DNA from: Gammaproteobacteria bacterium
GTDB lineage: Bacteria; Pseudomonadota; Gammaproteobacteria; Eutrophobiales; Eutrophobiaceae
Assembly: GCA_016844485.1 (NCBI GenBank)
Contig: JAENIZ010000031.1
Location: 1-13,974, forward strand
Length of the DNA stretch: 13,974 nucleotides
Direction of reading: 5' to 3'
In this document: in pieces, positions 1 through 7,166 of the stretch
Position numbering within the stretch: position 1 is the stretch's first letter
Layout of the letters: each line of letters opens with the position of its first letter
The notes under the pieces: model-generated
The model's database searches: none
Seen by the model: the letters and a program-made list of their open reading frames with translations, nothing else
What the model was told of the DNA's origin: nothing
Made by a program: the position numbers and the translations under genes

Positions 1-831
1 AATCGTGCTGGTATTCACATTCCGCGAATCCGGCAGACTGTAGCGGCTTACGGCCTGGCAGTTGCTACTACCATGTTTATCACCACATTGTTTCTCTATA
101 CCGTGGCCCGTCAGGTATGGCGATGGAACATAGGAGCCGCATTGCTGCTTGCAACTCCATTTGTATTCATACACTTCGCATTCCTGTGTGCCACCCTCTT
201 GAAAATACCCGGTGGCGGCTGGTTTCCGCTCACGGTTGCCGCCGTTATTTATCTGCTGATGTCAACCTGGGAACAGGGCCTTCGTCACCTGCGCACCAGG
301 CTCACAGATATGACCTGCTCGTGTGAACTCTTCCTCGCCGACATTAAAACTACCAGACCACACCGCGTACCTGGTGTCGCGGTATTTCTCACCCGGCAGA
401 CGAGCGGTATACCCAGAACCCTGTTGCATAACTTCAAACATAATCGCATCCTGCATGAAACCAACATTTTTCTGACGATTGAAACCAAACGTATACCCAA
501 GGTGAGATCGGAGAACCGCGCCACCGTCGAATCCTACGGCTCCGGTCTTCATCGTGTCATCATGCAATTCGGATTCCTCGAGCATCCGAACGTGCCCACA
601 ACCTTGCAGCGCATAGCTTTAAAACAACTGGATATCGAACTCGAACCAATGGACACGACTTATTTTCTTGGCCGCGAAACACTGATCATACAGAAAACAG
701 GTGGCATGCCGATGCACGTCTGGCGGAGGCGCTTGTTCGCCCTGATGCTGAATAACGCCTTTCACGCCGCCCGTTATTTCCGTATCCCGGTCAACCGTGT
801 GGTGGAGTTCGGCGCCCAATTGGAGATTTGA
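1..831 (+). CDS. kup: Kup-family potassium uptake protein, C-terminal part (5' end outside window)
   Basis: Kup proteins are inner-membrane K+/H+ symporters with about 12 helices and a long cytoplasmic C-terminal domain. The reading frame is open from base 1 and ends at TGA 829-831, giving 277 residues of a protein that is normally about 620, so more than half is missing to the left. The visible part holds the last membrane helices (AAYGLAVATTMFITTLFLY, a hydrophobic stretch ending in LLKIPGGGWFPL, then AAVIYLLMSTW) and the cytoplasmic tail with family motifs VPGVAVFLT, LLHNFKHNRILHE, FGFLEHPNVP, YFLGRETLI and the terminal RIPVNRVVEFGAQLEI. These blocks occur in the order seen in E. coli Kup. 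The ATG at 73 is an internal methionine in a membrane helix, not the start. The gene is convergent with rnt, with no clear hairpin terminator between them. Confidence 0.93.
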   Translation, partial: NRAGIHIPRIRQTVAAYGLAVATTMFITTLFLYTVARQVWRWNIGAALLLATPFVFIHFAFLCATLLKIPGGGWFPLTVAAVIYLLMSTWEQGLRHLRTRLTDMTCSCELFLADIKTTRPHRVPGVAVFLTRQTSGIPRTLLHNFKHNRILHETNIFLTIETKRIPKVRSENRATVESYGSGLHRVIMQFGFLEHPNVPTTLQRIALKQLDIELEPMDTTYFLGRETLIIQKTGGMPMHVWRRRLFALMLNNAFHAARYFRIPVNRVVEFGAQLEI

Positions 832-894
832 TAAATAATTATCGGACCAGCGAACAGAAGTCAGGCATTCACATGGAGTTTGTTACCTCCTCAT

Positions 895-1542
895 TCACAA
901 ATTACCCAATACCCCCCATTGATTGACGATGTTACAGAAGAGTTCCGCCGTGCGTTCTGCATCGTAACACGCGGAATGGGCCTGTTTTTCGTCCCATTCA
1001 AGACCGGCTGCAATCACGGCGCGTGACAGTACCGTCTGGCCATATGCAAGTCCGGCCAGTGTCACTGTATCGAAGGTGCTGAAAGGATGAAACGGATTGC
1101 GCTTGATTGCGCTGCGTTCAACAGCCGCATTCAGAAACGCAAGATCAAAAGACGGGTTGTGACCGACCAGGATGGCGCGCTTGCAACCATGCGACTTCAT
1201 TCTTCCGCGTATCATTTTGAAGATGTCCTGGAGCGCATCTTTTTCCGCAACGGCAATCTGTTTGCGAAACGGGTGCTCAGGATCGATCCCGGTAAATTCG
1301 AGCGCTTCCTGATCCAGATTGGCGCCCTCGAAAGGTTGCACATGCCGGGTCATGCTCTCATCAATCATCCAACGGCCTGCTGCATCCGTCCTGAACGTAA
1401 CGGCTGCGATTTCCAGCAAGGCATCAGTGGCTGCATTAAAACCACCGGTTTCAACATCGACAGCGACAGGAAAATAACCGCGGAACCGATTGGCGATAAT
1501 ATTTAATACTTTGTCGTTCAATGTTTGAGTTTCCACTGACAT
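895..1542 (-). CDS. rnt: Ribonuclease T
   Basis: RNase T is a dimeric DEDDh 3'-5' exoribonuclease that trims the 3' ends of tRNAs and other stable RNAs in the cytoplasm. The 215-residue product has the normal length and the catalytic set: D29 and E31 in VAVDVETGGF, D133 in GHNPSFDLAFL, H189 and D194 in AHSACYDAERT. FRGYFPVAVDVETGGFNA near the start and the GLAYGQTVL segment are typical of the RNase T branch rather than of the DnaQ proofreading subunit. The ATG at 1542-1540 is preceded by a purine-rich AGGAAAGGA. The start lies inside pyrC and overlaps its end by 25 nt, so the two genes are probably one transcript with coupled translation. All active-site residues are intact. Confidence 0.95.
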   Translation of the reverse strand: MSVETQTLNDKVLNIIANRFRGYFPVAVDVETGGFNAATDALLEIAAVTFRTDAAGRWMIDESMTRHVQPFEGANLDQEALEFTGIDPEHPFRKQIAVAEKDALQDIFKMIRGRMKSHGCKRAILVGHNPSFDLAFLNAAVERSAIKRNPFHPFSTFDTVTLAGLAYGQTVLSRAVIAAGLEWDEKQAHSACYDAERTAELFCNIVNQWGVLGNL

Positions 1543-2504
1543 TCCTTTCCTGCCCGAAAGGGAACCAATTCATCATCTCCAAAAGATAATATTTCCGGAA
1601 CAGTCCATTTTCGTTTTTCCAGAATTATTGTCTCCTGATTGCGCGGCAAGCCATAAAAGTCTGCGCCATAATGACTGCTGAATGCCTCAAGACGACCAAG
1701 ACATCCTGCCGTGGCAAAGATCTCGGTATAAAGTTCGATCGCACAATGCGCGGAATAGATCCCGGCGCAACCACAGGCGGATTCCTTATCATGCTTTGCG
1801 TGTGGTGCACTGTCGGTGCCGAGGAAAAACCGGGGATGCCCGCTGGTGGCTGCCGCCAATACGGCCTGTCGATGTTCTTCTGCTTTAGGGACGGGAAGAC
1901 AATAATGATGCGGTTTAAAACCGCCGGCAAATAATGCATTTCGATTGAGCAACAGATGGTGCGGCGTGATCGTGGCCGCCAGATTGTCAGAGCCGGCCTT
2001 TACAAATTCCACTGCCTCTTTGGTTGTAATGTGTTCAAAGACAACTCGTAATTTGTGGAAGCGATCCAGCACTGGCGCAAGCACGCGATCAATAAAAATT
2101 CTTTCACGATCGAAGATATCAACCTCCAGGTCCATCACCTCGCCATGCACCAGTAGTGGCATGTTCTGTTCCACCAGCGTCTCGAGCTGCGGATACACAT
2201 TCTTGATATCTGTTACACCATCCTCTGCATGAGTTGTTGCACCCGCGGGGTAGTATTTTACCGCATGAATATGGCCGCTTTTTTTGGCACGGATAATCTC
2301 ATCACAATCCTCAGGCAGGCTCGCCAGGATGCGTTTGCGGTAGTCCAGTGCCTGCTTTGTCGTTACTATTGGCGGTTTGAGATTCGGCATGATAATGGCG
2401 CGGCCGAACTGGCGGGCGCTGTCCATGACAATGCTGCTCATGGCCTTGCCGTCCCTCAGGTGCAGATGGAAATCATCCGGCCGGGTAAGTGTTATTGTCT
2501 GCAT
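1518..2504 (-). CDS. pyrC: Dihydroorotase (class II PyrC) with a 16-codon internal deletion
   Basis: PyrC closes N-carbamoyl-L-aspartate to dihydroorotate in pyrimidine synthesis, using two zinc ions held in a TIM barrel. Visible ligands are H13 and H15 (DFHLHLRDG), the lysine that becomes carboxylated, K83 (AVKYYPAGATT), H120 (LLVHGEV), H158 (VFEHITTK) and D231 (FLGTDSAPH). GCAG and FYGLP near the C-terminus also fit the family. Spacings K83-H120, H120-H158 and H158-D231 (37, 38, 73) equal those of E. coli PyrC, but H13-K83 is 70 rather than 86. The missing 16 residues fall between LPEDCD (63-68) and EIIRAKKSG (69-77), where homologues carry a conserved strand resembling PLMTLYLTD. The gap is in frame. 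The fold may therefore be damaged although all ligands remain. Total length is 328 residues against about 348. No strong ribosome-binding site precedes the ATG. Confidence 0.92.
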   Translation of the reverse strand: MQTITLTRPDDFHLHLRDGKAMSSIVMDSARQFGRAIIMPNLKPPIVTTKQALDYRKRILASLPEDCDEIIRAKKSGHIHAVKYYPAGATTHAEDGVTDIKNVYPQLETLVEQNMPLLVHGEVMDLEVDIFDRERIFIDRVLAPVLDRFHKLRVVFEHITTKEAVEFVKAGSDNLAATITPHHLLLNRNALFAGGFKPHHYCLPVPKAEEHRQAVLAAATSGHPRFFLGTDSAPHAKHDKESACGCAGIYSAHCAIELYTEIFATAGCLGRLEAFSSHYGADFYGLPRNQETIILEKRKWTVPEILSFGDDELVPFRAGKECQWKLKH

Positions 2505-2641
2505 GACTTAATCACTGGTTAACCATGTTGGCACTATTGTAAACGATAACTCCTGTCCGGCTCATGGGATACCGGCCGGTAACTGCACGAAAACCAGCTG
2601 GCCAATATAGTGATCGTCTATACCTAATAACTGAATCGTAT

Positions 2642-2669
2642 TTAACACCTTATATATACGGCATATAAT
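2642..2669 (+). promoter_or_regulatory. Probable sigma70-type promoter of the peroxiredoxin gene
   Basis: TTAACA (2642-2647, five of six matches to TTGACA) and a perfect TATAAT (2664-2669) are separated by 16 nt in an AT-rich stretch. Transcription would begin near 2676, giving a leader of about 235 nt before the ATG at 2911. The call rests on consensus match alone. Confidence 0.55.
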
Positions 2670-2680
2670 TCGGAAAACTG

Positions 2681-2709
2681 AGGAATCTCTGATTCAATCA
2701 GAGATTCCT
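2681..2709 (+). repeat. 13-bp perfect hairpin at the predicted 5' end of the peroxiredoxin mRNA
   Basis: AGGAATCTCTGAT (2681-2693) is followed by a three-base loop, TCA, and then its exact reverse complement (2697-2709). It begins about five bases after the predicted transcription start, so in RNA it would cap the 5' end. No T-run follows, so it does not look like an intrinsic terminator for upstream transcription. A protective 5' stem or a protein-binding operator are both possible; the sequence does not decide. Confidence 0.6.
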
Positions 2710-2730
2710 GCGGTACACGGAAGTGCCGCC

Positions 2731-2759
2731 ATTTTCATTGGCCGCAGGCCGTTGAAAAT
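2731..2759 (+). repeat. Second hairpin in the peroxiredoxin leader
   Basis: ATTTTCA (2731-2737) pairs with TGAAAAT (2753-2759), and inside it GGCC (2740-2743) pairs with GGCC (2747-2750) around a GCA loop. A two-base internal mismatch, one of them a possible G-U pair, separates the two helices. Further downstream GGAAAGTG (2763-2770) can pair with CACTTTCC (2799-2806), and GGCAC (2821-2825) with GTGCC (2832-2836). Together they suggest a structured leader. Confidence 0.45.
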
Positions 2760-2898
2760 AAAGGAAAGTGCAAGTTCATTAATATATGGCACGTTTTTCA
2801 CTTTCCGTACTCTGAGGAGTGGCACAGGGAAGTGCCGTTCACGGAGCTAAGGATGTAAAAGACCAGAATGGACTTATGCAGAGCTTTATCAAACAATC

Positions 2899-2906
2899 AA
2901 GGAGGT
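2899..2906 (+). promoter_or_regulatory. Strong ribosome-binding site of the peroxiredoxin gene
   Basis: AAGGAGGT sits four bases before the ATG at 2911. It is by far the best Shine-Dalgarno match in the window; most other starts here have weak ones. High translation is expected and the start codon is fixed by it. Confidence 0.8.
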
Positions 2907-2910
2907 ATTT

Positions 2911-3570
2911 ATGCCATTACGCATAGGCGACGAAGTGCCGGATTTCACGGCGGAAACGACGGAAGGGACGGTCAATTTCCATGAATGGATCGGGGACGGG
3001 TGGGCCATTCTGTTTTCTCACCCCAAGGACTTCACACCGGTATGTACGACGGAGCTGGGTTACATGGCCGGGCTGATGCCGGAATTCAAGAAACGCAACT
3101 GTAAAGTCATCGGACTCAGCATAGATTCGGTCAGTGATCATTCAAAATGGTCCAAGGACATTGAAGAGACACAGGGTCATGCAATTAATTATCCAATCAT
3201 CGGCGATACCGATCTGCATGTTGCGAAGCTCTATGACATGATTCATCCGAATGCCAGCGGAAAAGCGAAAGATCGTACAGCCGCGGATAATGCCACGGTG
3301 CGTTCCGTGTTTGTTATCGGTCCGGACAAGAAGATTAAACTGATGATCAGCTACCCTATGAGCACCGGCCGGAATTTTGACGAGGTGTTGCGGGTACTCG
3401 ATTCGATCCAGTTGACCGCAAAACACAAAGTCGCCACGCCGGTGAACTGGAAACAGGGCGAAGACGTCATCATCGTTCCTGCGGTTTCCGATGAAGAGGC
3501 GAAGAAAAGATTTCCGGGAGGCTGGAAGGCGCCGAAACCGTATCTACGGATTGTCAAACAGCCGCACTAG
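2911..3570 (+). CDS. 1-Cys peroxiredoxin (Prx6-like subfamily)
   Basis: The product is a thiol peroxidase that reduces hydrogen peroxide and organic peroxides in the cytoplasm. The 219-residue length and the C-terminal extension (from about 165, with VIIVPAVSDEEAKKRFPGG and PYLRIVKQP) mark the Prx6 group rather than AhpC. The active-site loop is DFTPVCTTEL with T42 and the peroxidatic C45; the conserved arginine is R131 in NATVRSVFVI. The only other cysteine, C64, is in KRNCKVIGL within the thioredoxin-like core and not where a typical resolving cysteine sits, so an external reductant is likely. The gene has its own promoter, a long hairpin-rich leader and a strong ribosome-binding site, consistent with high expression. 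From memory, a peroxidase gene also lies beside rnt and pyrC in Pseudomonas, so the neighbourhood may be old. Confidence 0.93.
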   Translation: MPLRIGDEVPDFTAETTEGTVNFHEWIGDGWAILFSHPKDFTPVCTTELGYMAGLMPEFKKRNCKVIGLSIDSVSDHSKWSKDIEETQGHAINYPIIGDTDLHVAKLYDMIHPNASGKAKDRTAADNATVRSVFVIGPDKKIKLMISYPMSTGRNFDEVLRVLDSIQLTAKHKVATPVNWKQGEDVIIVPAVSDEEAKKRFPGGWKAPKPYLRIVKQPH

Positions 3571-3620
3571 GAGTCAGGGGCCAGATATTAGGTATCAGAG
3601 ATTAAGTAATACCTGCCCCT
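3571..3620. repeat. Inverted pair of degenerate 7-nt repeats after the peroxiredoxin gene
   Basis: Directly after the stop codon the sequence runs in 7-nt steps beginning with AG or AA: AGATATT (3583-3589), AGGTATC (3590-3596), AGAGATT (3597-3603), then AAGTAAT. The right end, ATACCTGCCCCT (3609-3620), is the reverse complement of AGGGGC (3576-3581) joined to AGGTAT (3590-3595), with eight bases bulged out between. It can fold into a stem and might end transcription, but no T-run follows. It resembles in design the element at 7071-7154. Confidence 0.4.
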
Positions 3621-3634
3621 AATCCATATTTACC

Positions 3635-3844
3635 ATGGGTAAAATTATTATCTATGCAGGTCTTGTCCTGATCATTATCGGTGTGATGACCTCCTACGCG
3701 CCGGGTTTGCTGAAATGGTTTGGTCATCTGCCCGGTGATCTCCGTATCGAGAGTGATAATGGATTCATATTTATCCCGATCACCTCCATGATTGTTATCA
3801 GTGTTCTGCTTACGGTTGTTATAAATCTGTTTTTCCGAAAGTAG
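3635..3844 (+). CDS. Small membrane protein, DUF2905 family
   Basis: This is a 69-residue protein of unknown function. It has two membrane helices (about 3-20 and 47-67) joined by a short loop containing LPGDLRI (32-38), followed by a hydrophobic FIFIPITS segment at the start of the second helix. The GHLPGD-R-I loop, the aromatic/hydrophobic run and the basic C-terminus match the DUF2905 pattern as I know it. The start codon lies 64 nt after the peroxiredoxin stop, without an obvious Shine-Dalgarno sequence or promoter; co-transcription with the peroxiredoxin gene is possible, but a hairpin lies between. It converges on the MarC-family gene with about 20 nt between stops. Confidence 0.75.
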   Translation: MGKIIIYAGLVLIIIGVMTSYAPGLLKWFGHLPGDLRIESDNGFIFIPITSMIVISVLLTVVINLFFRK

Positions 3845-3865
3845 TACCGGATTTTGATATACAAA

Positions 3866-4504
3866 TTAACTGCCGCTCAGAACAGGGAAACTCGCAATCA
3901 GACCATTAATAATATATTGAATGGCGAGTGCAGTGAGGATGATCCCAAGCACGCGGGTGATGACATTGGTGCCGGTTTCGCCAAGCAGGCCGCTTATTTT
4001 GGATGCCAGAAGCAACATAAATAATGTCAACAACAAAATAAATAACAGCACCATCAATATGATCACTGTCTCCAGTCTCAATACCGGCGTCCCTGCCAAT
4101 AACAGAAGTGTCGTTAATGCCCCGGGCCCTGCGATCATGGGTATCGCCAATGGAAATACGGAGATGTCGGCCTTGTGTATCGCTTCTTCTTTTTCCCGGA
4201 TGGTTGTTGATCGCAGACCTGACTGACGGACAAAGATCATATCTATCGCCAGCAGGAACAACAGTACGCCGCCAGCGATACTGAACGAGGCGGTACTGAT
4301 ATTGAGATACCCCAACAGGGCATCACCGGCCAGGGTGAATACAACGAGAATAATGCCCGCGATAAAGACACCCTTGATGGCGGTTTTTTTGCGAGCTGAT
4401 TCTGTTTCATCCGCCGTCAATGCCAGGAATAACGGCGCAAGACCAATAGGATCAATCACCACAAGCAACAGGGTAAAAGCGCTGGCTGCGAATTCAATCA
4501 TCAT
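3866..4504 (-). CDS. MarC-family integral membrane protein
   Basis: MarC-family proteins (UPF0056) are inner-membrane proteins with about six helices and no firmly established substrate; the old link to multiple antibiotic resistance has not held up for E. coli MarC. Family blocks visible here are VIDPIGLAPLF (16-26), SIAGGVLLFLLAIDMI (75-90), FPLAIPMIAGPGALTT (117-132) and the last helix VLGIILTALAIQYIINGL (185-202). Length is 212 residues, normal for the family. I chose the ATG at 4504-4502, since homologues start only a few residues before the first helix; an ATG one codon downstream and a GTG at 4510 are also possible and none has a good ribosome-binding site. The gene is divergent from the aldo/keto reductase, with about 80 nt between starts. 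Confidence 0.88.
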   Translation of the reverse strand: MMIEFAASAFTLLLVVIDPIGLAPLFLALTADETESARKKTAIKGVFIAGIILVVFTLAGDALLGYLNISTASFSIAGGVLLFLLAIDMIFVRQSGLRSTTIREKEEAIHKADISVFPLAIPMIAGPGALTTLLLLAGTPVLRLETVIILMVLLFILLLTLFMLLLASKISGLLGETGTNVITRVLGIILTALAIQYIINGLIASFPVLSGS

Positions 4505-4584
4505 TGCCACATTTACAGCTTGTATTGCGGTTGAAAATTTCTAAGATGACTACATTTATATAATAAGGCATTTAACCGTTCGAT

Positions 4585-5625
4585 ATGCAATTTAAACCAC
4601 TTGGCCGCACGGATCTGAAGGTCAGTCTCCTCTGCCTAGGCACCATGACCTGGGGTGAACAGAATACCGAGGCGGAGGCGCATATGCAGCTGGACTATGC
4701 TGCCGATGCCGGAATCAATTTCATTGATACGGCCGAACTTTATCCCGTGCCCCCCAAGGCCGAAACCCAGGGCCGGACGGAAGAATACCTCGGCACCTGG
4801 CTGCACCGGCGCAAGGATCGGGACAAATTGATTATTGCCACCAAGGTCTGTGCGAAGGCCGACTGGATCCCATATATAAGGAATGGGTCTGCCTGCCTGG
4901 ATCGTAAAAATATCGAGGCGGCGCTCAATTCCAGCCTGCGCCGCCTGCAAACCGACTATATCGATCTCTATCAGCTGCATTGGCCGGAGCGAGATACCAA
5001 TTTTTTCGGCAAACTGGGTTACTACCATGCCCCGGAAAAAGACGGTGTACCGATTGAGGAAACGCTTGCGGTGCTTGATGGGTTTATACAATCCGGCAAG
5101 ATCCGTTACCTCGGCATCTCCAATGAAACGCCGTGGGGTATTGCGGAATATCTGAAAGTTTCCGGGCAAAAAGGACTGCCGCGCATAGTTTCAATCCAGA
5201 ATCCTTATAATCTGCTCAACCGCACCTTCGAGATTGGCGCAGCGGAATTTGCGCACAGGGAAGATGTCGGCCTGCTGGCCTATTCGCCGCTTGGTTTCGG
5301 CGTATTGAGCGGGAAATACCTTAATGATACCTGGCCGGAGGGGGCCCGGTTGACTTTATTCGACCGTTTCTCGCGTTATACTGGTCCCGAAGGGACTCAA
5401 TGCACCGGGGCCTATGCTGAACTTGCCCGTAACAACGGCCTGGATCCGGCGCAAATGGCACTTGCCTTTGTCAATTCCAGACCGTTCCTGACCAGCAATA
5501 TCATCGGTGCCACCAGCATGGAACAATTGAAAATGAATATTGCCAGTATTGATATAAAACTTTCAAAAGAACTGCTCCGGGCCATCGAGGAAATCCATAC
5601 CCGGCAACCCAATCCCTGTCCCTGA
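4585..5625 (+). CDS. tas: Tas-like NADP(H)-dependent aldo/keto reductase
   Basis: This is an aldo/keto reductase with a TIM-barrel fold. E. coli Tas is the close relative: same length (346 residues) and strong agreement throughout, including LGTMTWGEQNTEAEAH, AELYPVPPKAETQGRTEE, RLQTDYIDLYQLHWPER, GKIRYLGISNETPWG, IQNPYNLLNRTFE and DPAQMALAFV. The catalytic tetrad is D48, Y53, K87 and H132. E. coli Tas was named for suppressing a tyrosine auxotrophy under starvation; its natural substrate is not settled, so the physiological role here is open. Upstream, a TATAAT at 4559-4564 could be a -10 element, but no -35 lies at the proper distance and the ribosome-binding site is weak. The start matches the family. 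There is no sign of truncation. Confidence 0.92.
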   Translation: MQFKPLGRTDLKVSLLCLGTMTWGEQNTEAEAHMQLDYAADAGINFIDTAELYPVPPKAETQGRTEEYLGTWLHRRKDRDKLIIATKVCAKADWIPYIRNGSACLDRKNIEAALNSSLRRLQTDYIDLYQLHWPERDTNFFGKLGYYHAPEKDGVPIEETLAVLDGFIQSGKIRYLGISNETPWGIAEYLKVSGQKGLPRIVSIQNPYNLLNRTFEIGAAEFAHREDVGLLAYSPLGFGVLSGKYLNDTWPEGARLTLFDRFSRYTGPEGTQCTGAYAELARNNGLDPAQMALAFVNSRPFLTSNIIGATSMEQLKMNIASIDIKLSKELLRAIEEIHTRQPNPCP

Positions 5626-5696
5626 ACAGGTAATATGTGACAGGATAAAACATAGCCATGTATTATTGACATTAATTAATGACACGGAAAACCCAC

Positions 5697-7064
5697 ATGG
5701 ATCTATCCCCCCTCACTGCAATATCGCCTGTCGACGGGCGTTATGCGGACAGGACGGCCGAGTTGCGGCCGATCTTCAGCGAATACGGCTACATGCGCTA
5801 CCGTATCAAGATGGAGATCGCCTGGTTACAGGCCCTGGCAGCACGCAGGGACATCAGTGAAATTCCTGCGCTCAGTAAACAGTCCGGCCAGTTTTTTGAT
5901 GCCATCGTGGATAATTTCTCCGAACAGGATGCCAGGCGTATAAAAGAGATCGAAGGGGTCACAAATCACGACGTCAAGGCCATTGAATATTTCCTGAAGG
6001 AAAAAATCAAAGACAACCCGGGTTTCATGAAATTATCTGAATTTTTCCATTTTGCCTGTACTTCAGAAGATATCAACAATCTCTGTCACGCCATGATGTT
6101 GAAAGATGCACGGACACAAATCATTCTGCCCCTGCTGGATAAAATTATTTCCGCCATTACAGAGCTGGCGCATAAATATGCCGAAATGGCCATGTTATCG
6201 CGCACACATGGACAGATGGCTTCACCCACGACACTGGGCAAGGAAATGGCCATATTCGTGCATCGATTGCGCCTTCAGTATCAGCAATTGAAAGACGTTG
6301 AACTGCTCGGCAAATTCAACGGCGCAGTCGGAAATTATAATGCCCATCTTGCTGCCTACCCGGATATCGACTGGCCGGCAATATCAAAACAATTTGTTGA
6401 AGCTCTGGACCTGGTCTGGAATCCTCACACAACGCAGATTGAATCCCACGATTACATGGCGGAATATTTTCATGCCCTGTCACGCATCAATACGATCCTG
6501 ATCAATTTCTGCCGCGATATATGGGGTTATAACTCACTCGGATATTTTAAACAAAAGGCCGTTGCCGACGAGGTCGGTTCATCCACCATGCCGCACAAGA
6601 TCAATCCCATCGATTTTGAAAATGCGGAAGGGAATCTCGGTCTCGCCAACAGTCTGCTGGAGCACCTTGCCGAAAAACTTCCCATTTCGCGCTGGCAGCG
6701 TGATCTCACTGACTCAACGGCAATACGTAACACCGGGACAGGCATCGCACATTCCATTCTTGCCTATAAATCCTGCCTCAAGGGCATTACCAGGCTCGAA
6801 GTAGACAGGGATGTTATCAAGAATGATCTGGAAAACGCCTGGGAGATAATGGCGGAACCCGTGCAAACGGTGATGCGCCGTTATGGAGTGGCTCAATCCT
6901 ACGAAAAATTAAAGGAACTGACTCGCGGGCAAGTCATCAATCGTGAAACCCTGCATGCATTTATCAACACGCTTGATATCCCTAAAGAGGAAATACAACG
7001 CCTGCTCAAGATGACGCCAGCTGACTATATCGGCAATGCGGTAGAACAGGCGAAGGAAATTTGA
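5697..7064 (+). CDS. purB: Adenylosuccinate lyase
   Basis: PurB performs two beta-eliminations releasing fumarate: SAICAR to AICAR in IMP synthesis, and adenylosuccinate to AMP. The product has 455 residues, against 456 in E. coli, and follows it almost without gaps. Visible motifs are SPVDGRY (10-16), TSEDINN (122-128), SRTHGQ with the general acid/base H171 (168-173), the mobile signature loop GSSTMPHKINP with catalytic S295 (294-304) and RWQRDLTDST. I prefer the ATG at 5697 because MDLSPLTAISPVDGRY aligns with the E. coli N-terminus and a CGGAA lies upstream; an in-frame ATG at 5679 would add six residues. The adjacent roxA is a common arrangement in gammaproteobacteria. Confidence 0.96.
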   Translation: MDLSPLTAISPVDGRYADRTAELRPIFSEYGYMRYRIKMEIAWLQALAARRDISEIPALSKQSGQFFDAIVDNFSEQDARRIKEIEGVTNHDVKAIEYFLKEKIKDNPGFMKLSEFFHFACTSEDINNLCHAMMLKDARTQIILPLLDKIISAITELAHKYAEMAMLSRTHGQMASPTTLGKEMAIFVHRLRLQYQQLKDVELLGKFNGAVGNYNAHLAAYPDIDWPAISKQFVEALDLVWNPHTTQIESHDYMAEYFHALSRINTILINFCRDIWGYNSLGYFKQKAVADEVGSSTMPHKINPIDFENAEGNLGLANSLLEHLAEKLPISRWQRDLTDSTAIRNTGTGIAHSILAYKSCLKGITRLEVDRDVIKNDLENAWEIMAEPVQTVMRRYGVAQSYEKLKELTRGQVINRETLHAFINTLDIPKEEIQRLLKMTPADYIGNAVEQAKEI

Positions 7065-7070
7065 ACACAT

Positions 7071-7154
7071 GTGAAGCGTGAAATGTGAAGCGTATTTTGA
7101 AAGATAATATTTCTTCTACGCTTCCCGAAACACCCTTCACTTTTCACTTTTCAC
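7071..7154. repeat. Inverted pair of 7-nt tandem arrays between purB and roxA
   Basis: The left arm is three heptamers, GTGAAGC, GTGAAAT, GTGAAGC (7071-7091). The right arm is three heptamers, CCTTCAC, TTTTCAC, TTTTCAC (7134-7154), which are reverse-complement versions of GTGAANN. Inside, GAAGCGTA (7087-7094) pairs exactly with TACGCTTC (7117-7124). The whole can fold as a long imperfect stem. No T-run follows directly. It fills nearly all of the purB-roxA spacer and may influence read-through from purB to roxA, or be a dispersed repeat copy. Confidence 0.6.
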
Positions 7155-7166
7155 GCGCAATTACAG

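Larger units (their letters stand above)
2505..2910. other. 406-nt intergenic region between pyrC and the peroxiredoxin gene
   Basis: This is the only gene-free stretch over 300 nt. It separates divergent genes. On the pyrC side is a 12-bp perfect palindrome, TACCGGCCGGTA (2570-2581), and a smaller one, CCAGCTGG (2594-2601); reading toward pyrC there is a TACAAT-like -10 with no convincing -35. On the peroxiredoxin side lies a sigma70-type promoter (2642-2669), hairpins at 2681-2709, 2731-2759 and 2821-2836, and an 8-bp long-range inverted repeat (2763-2770 with 2799-2806). The decamer GGAAGTGCCG occurs twice, at 2719-2728 and 2828-2837. I see no credible protein-coding frame here. Confidence 0.7.

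Noticed and set aside
1087..1506. Long open frame on the plus strand opposite rnt, and similar ones opposite pyrC, marC and purL.
   Set aside because: They mirror strongly recognised genes on the other strand and show no family motifs of their own.
2681..2709. Intrinsic terminator.
   Set aside because: The stem is strong but no T-run follows, and it lies just after a good promoter in the same direction.
5666..5671. TTGACA upstream of purB as a promoter.
   Set aside because: No TATAAT-like hexamer lies 15-19 nt downstream; the expected place falls at GGAAAAC close to the start codon.
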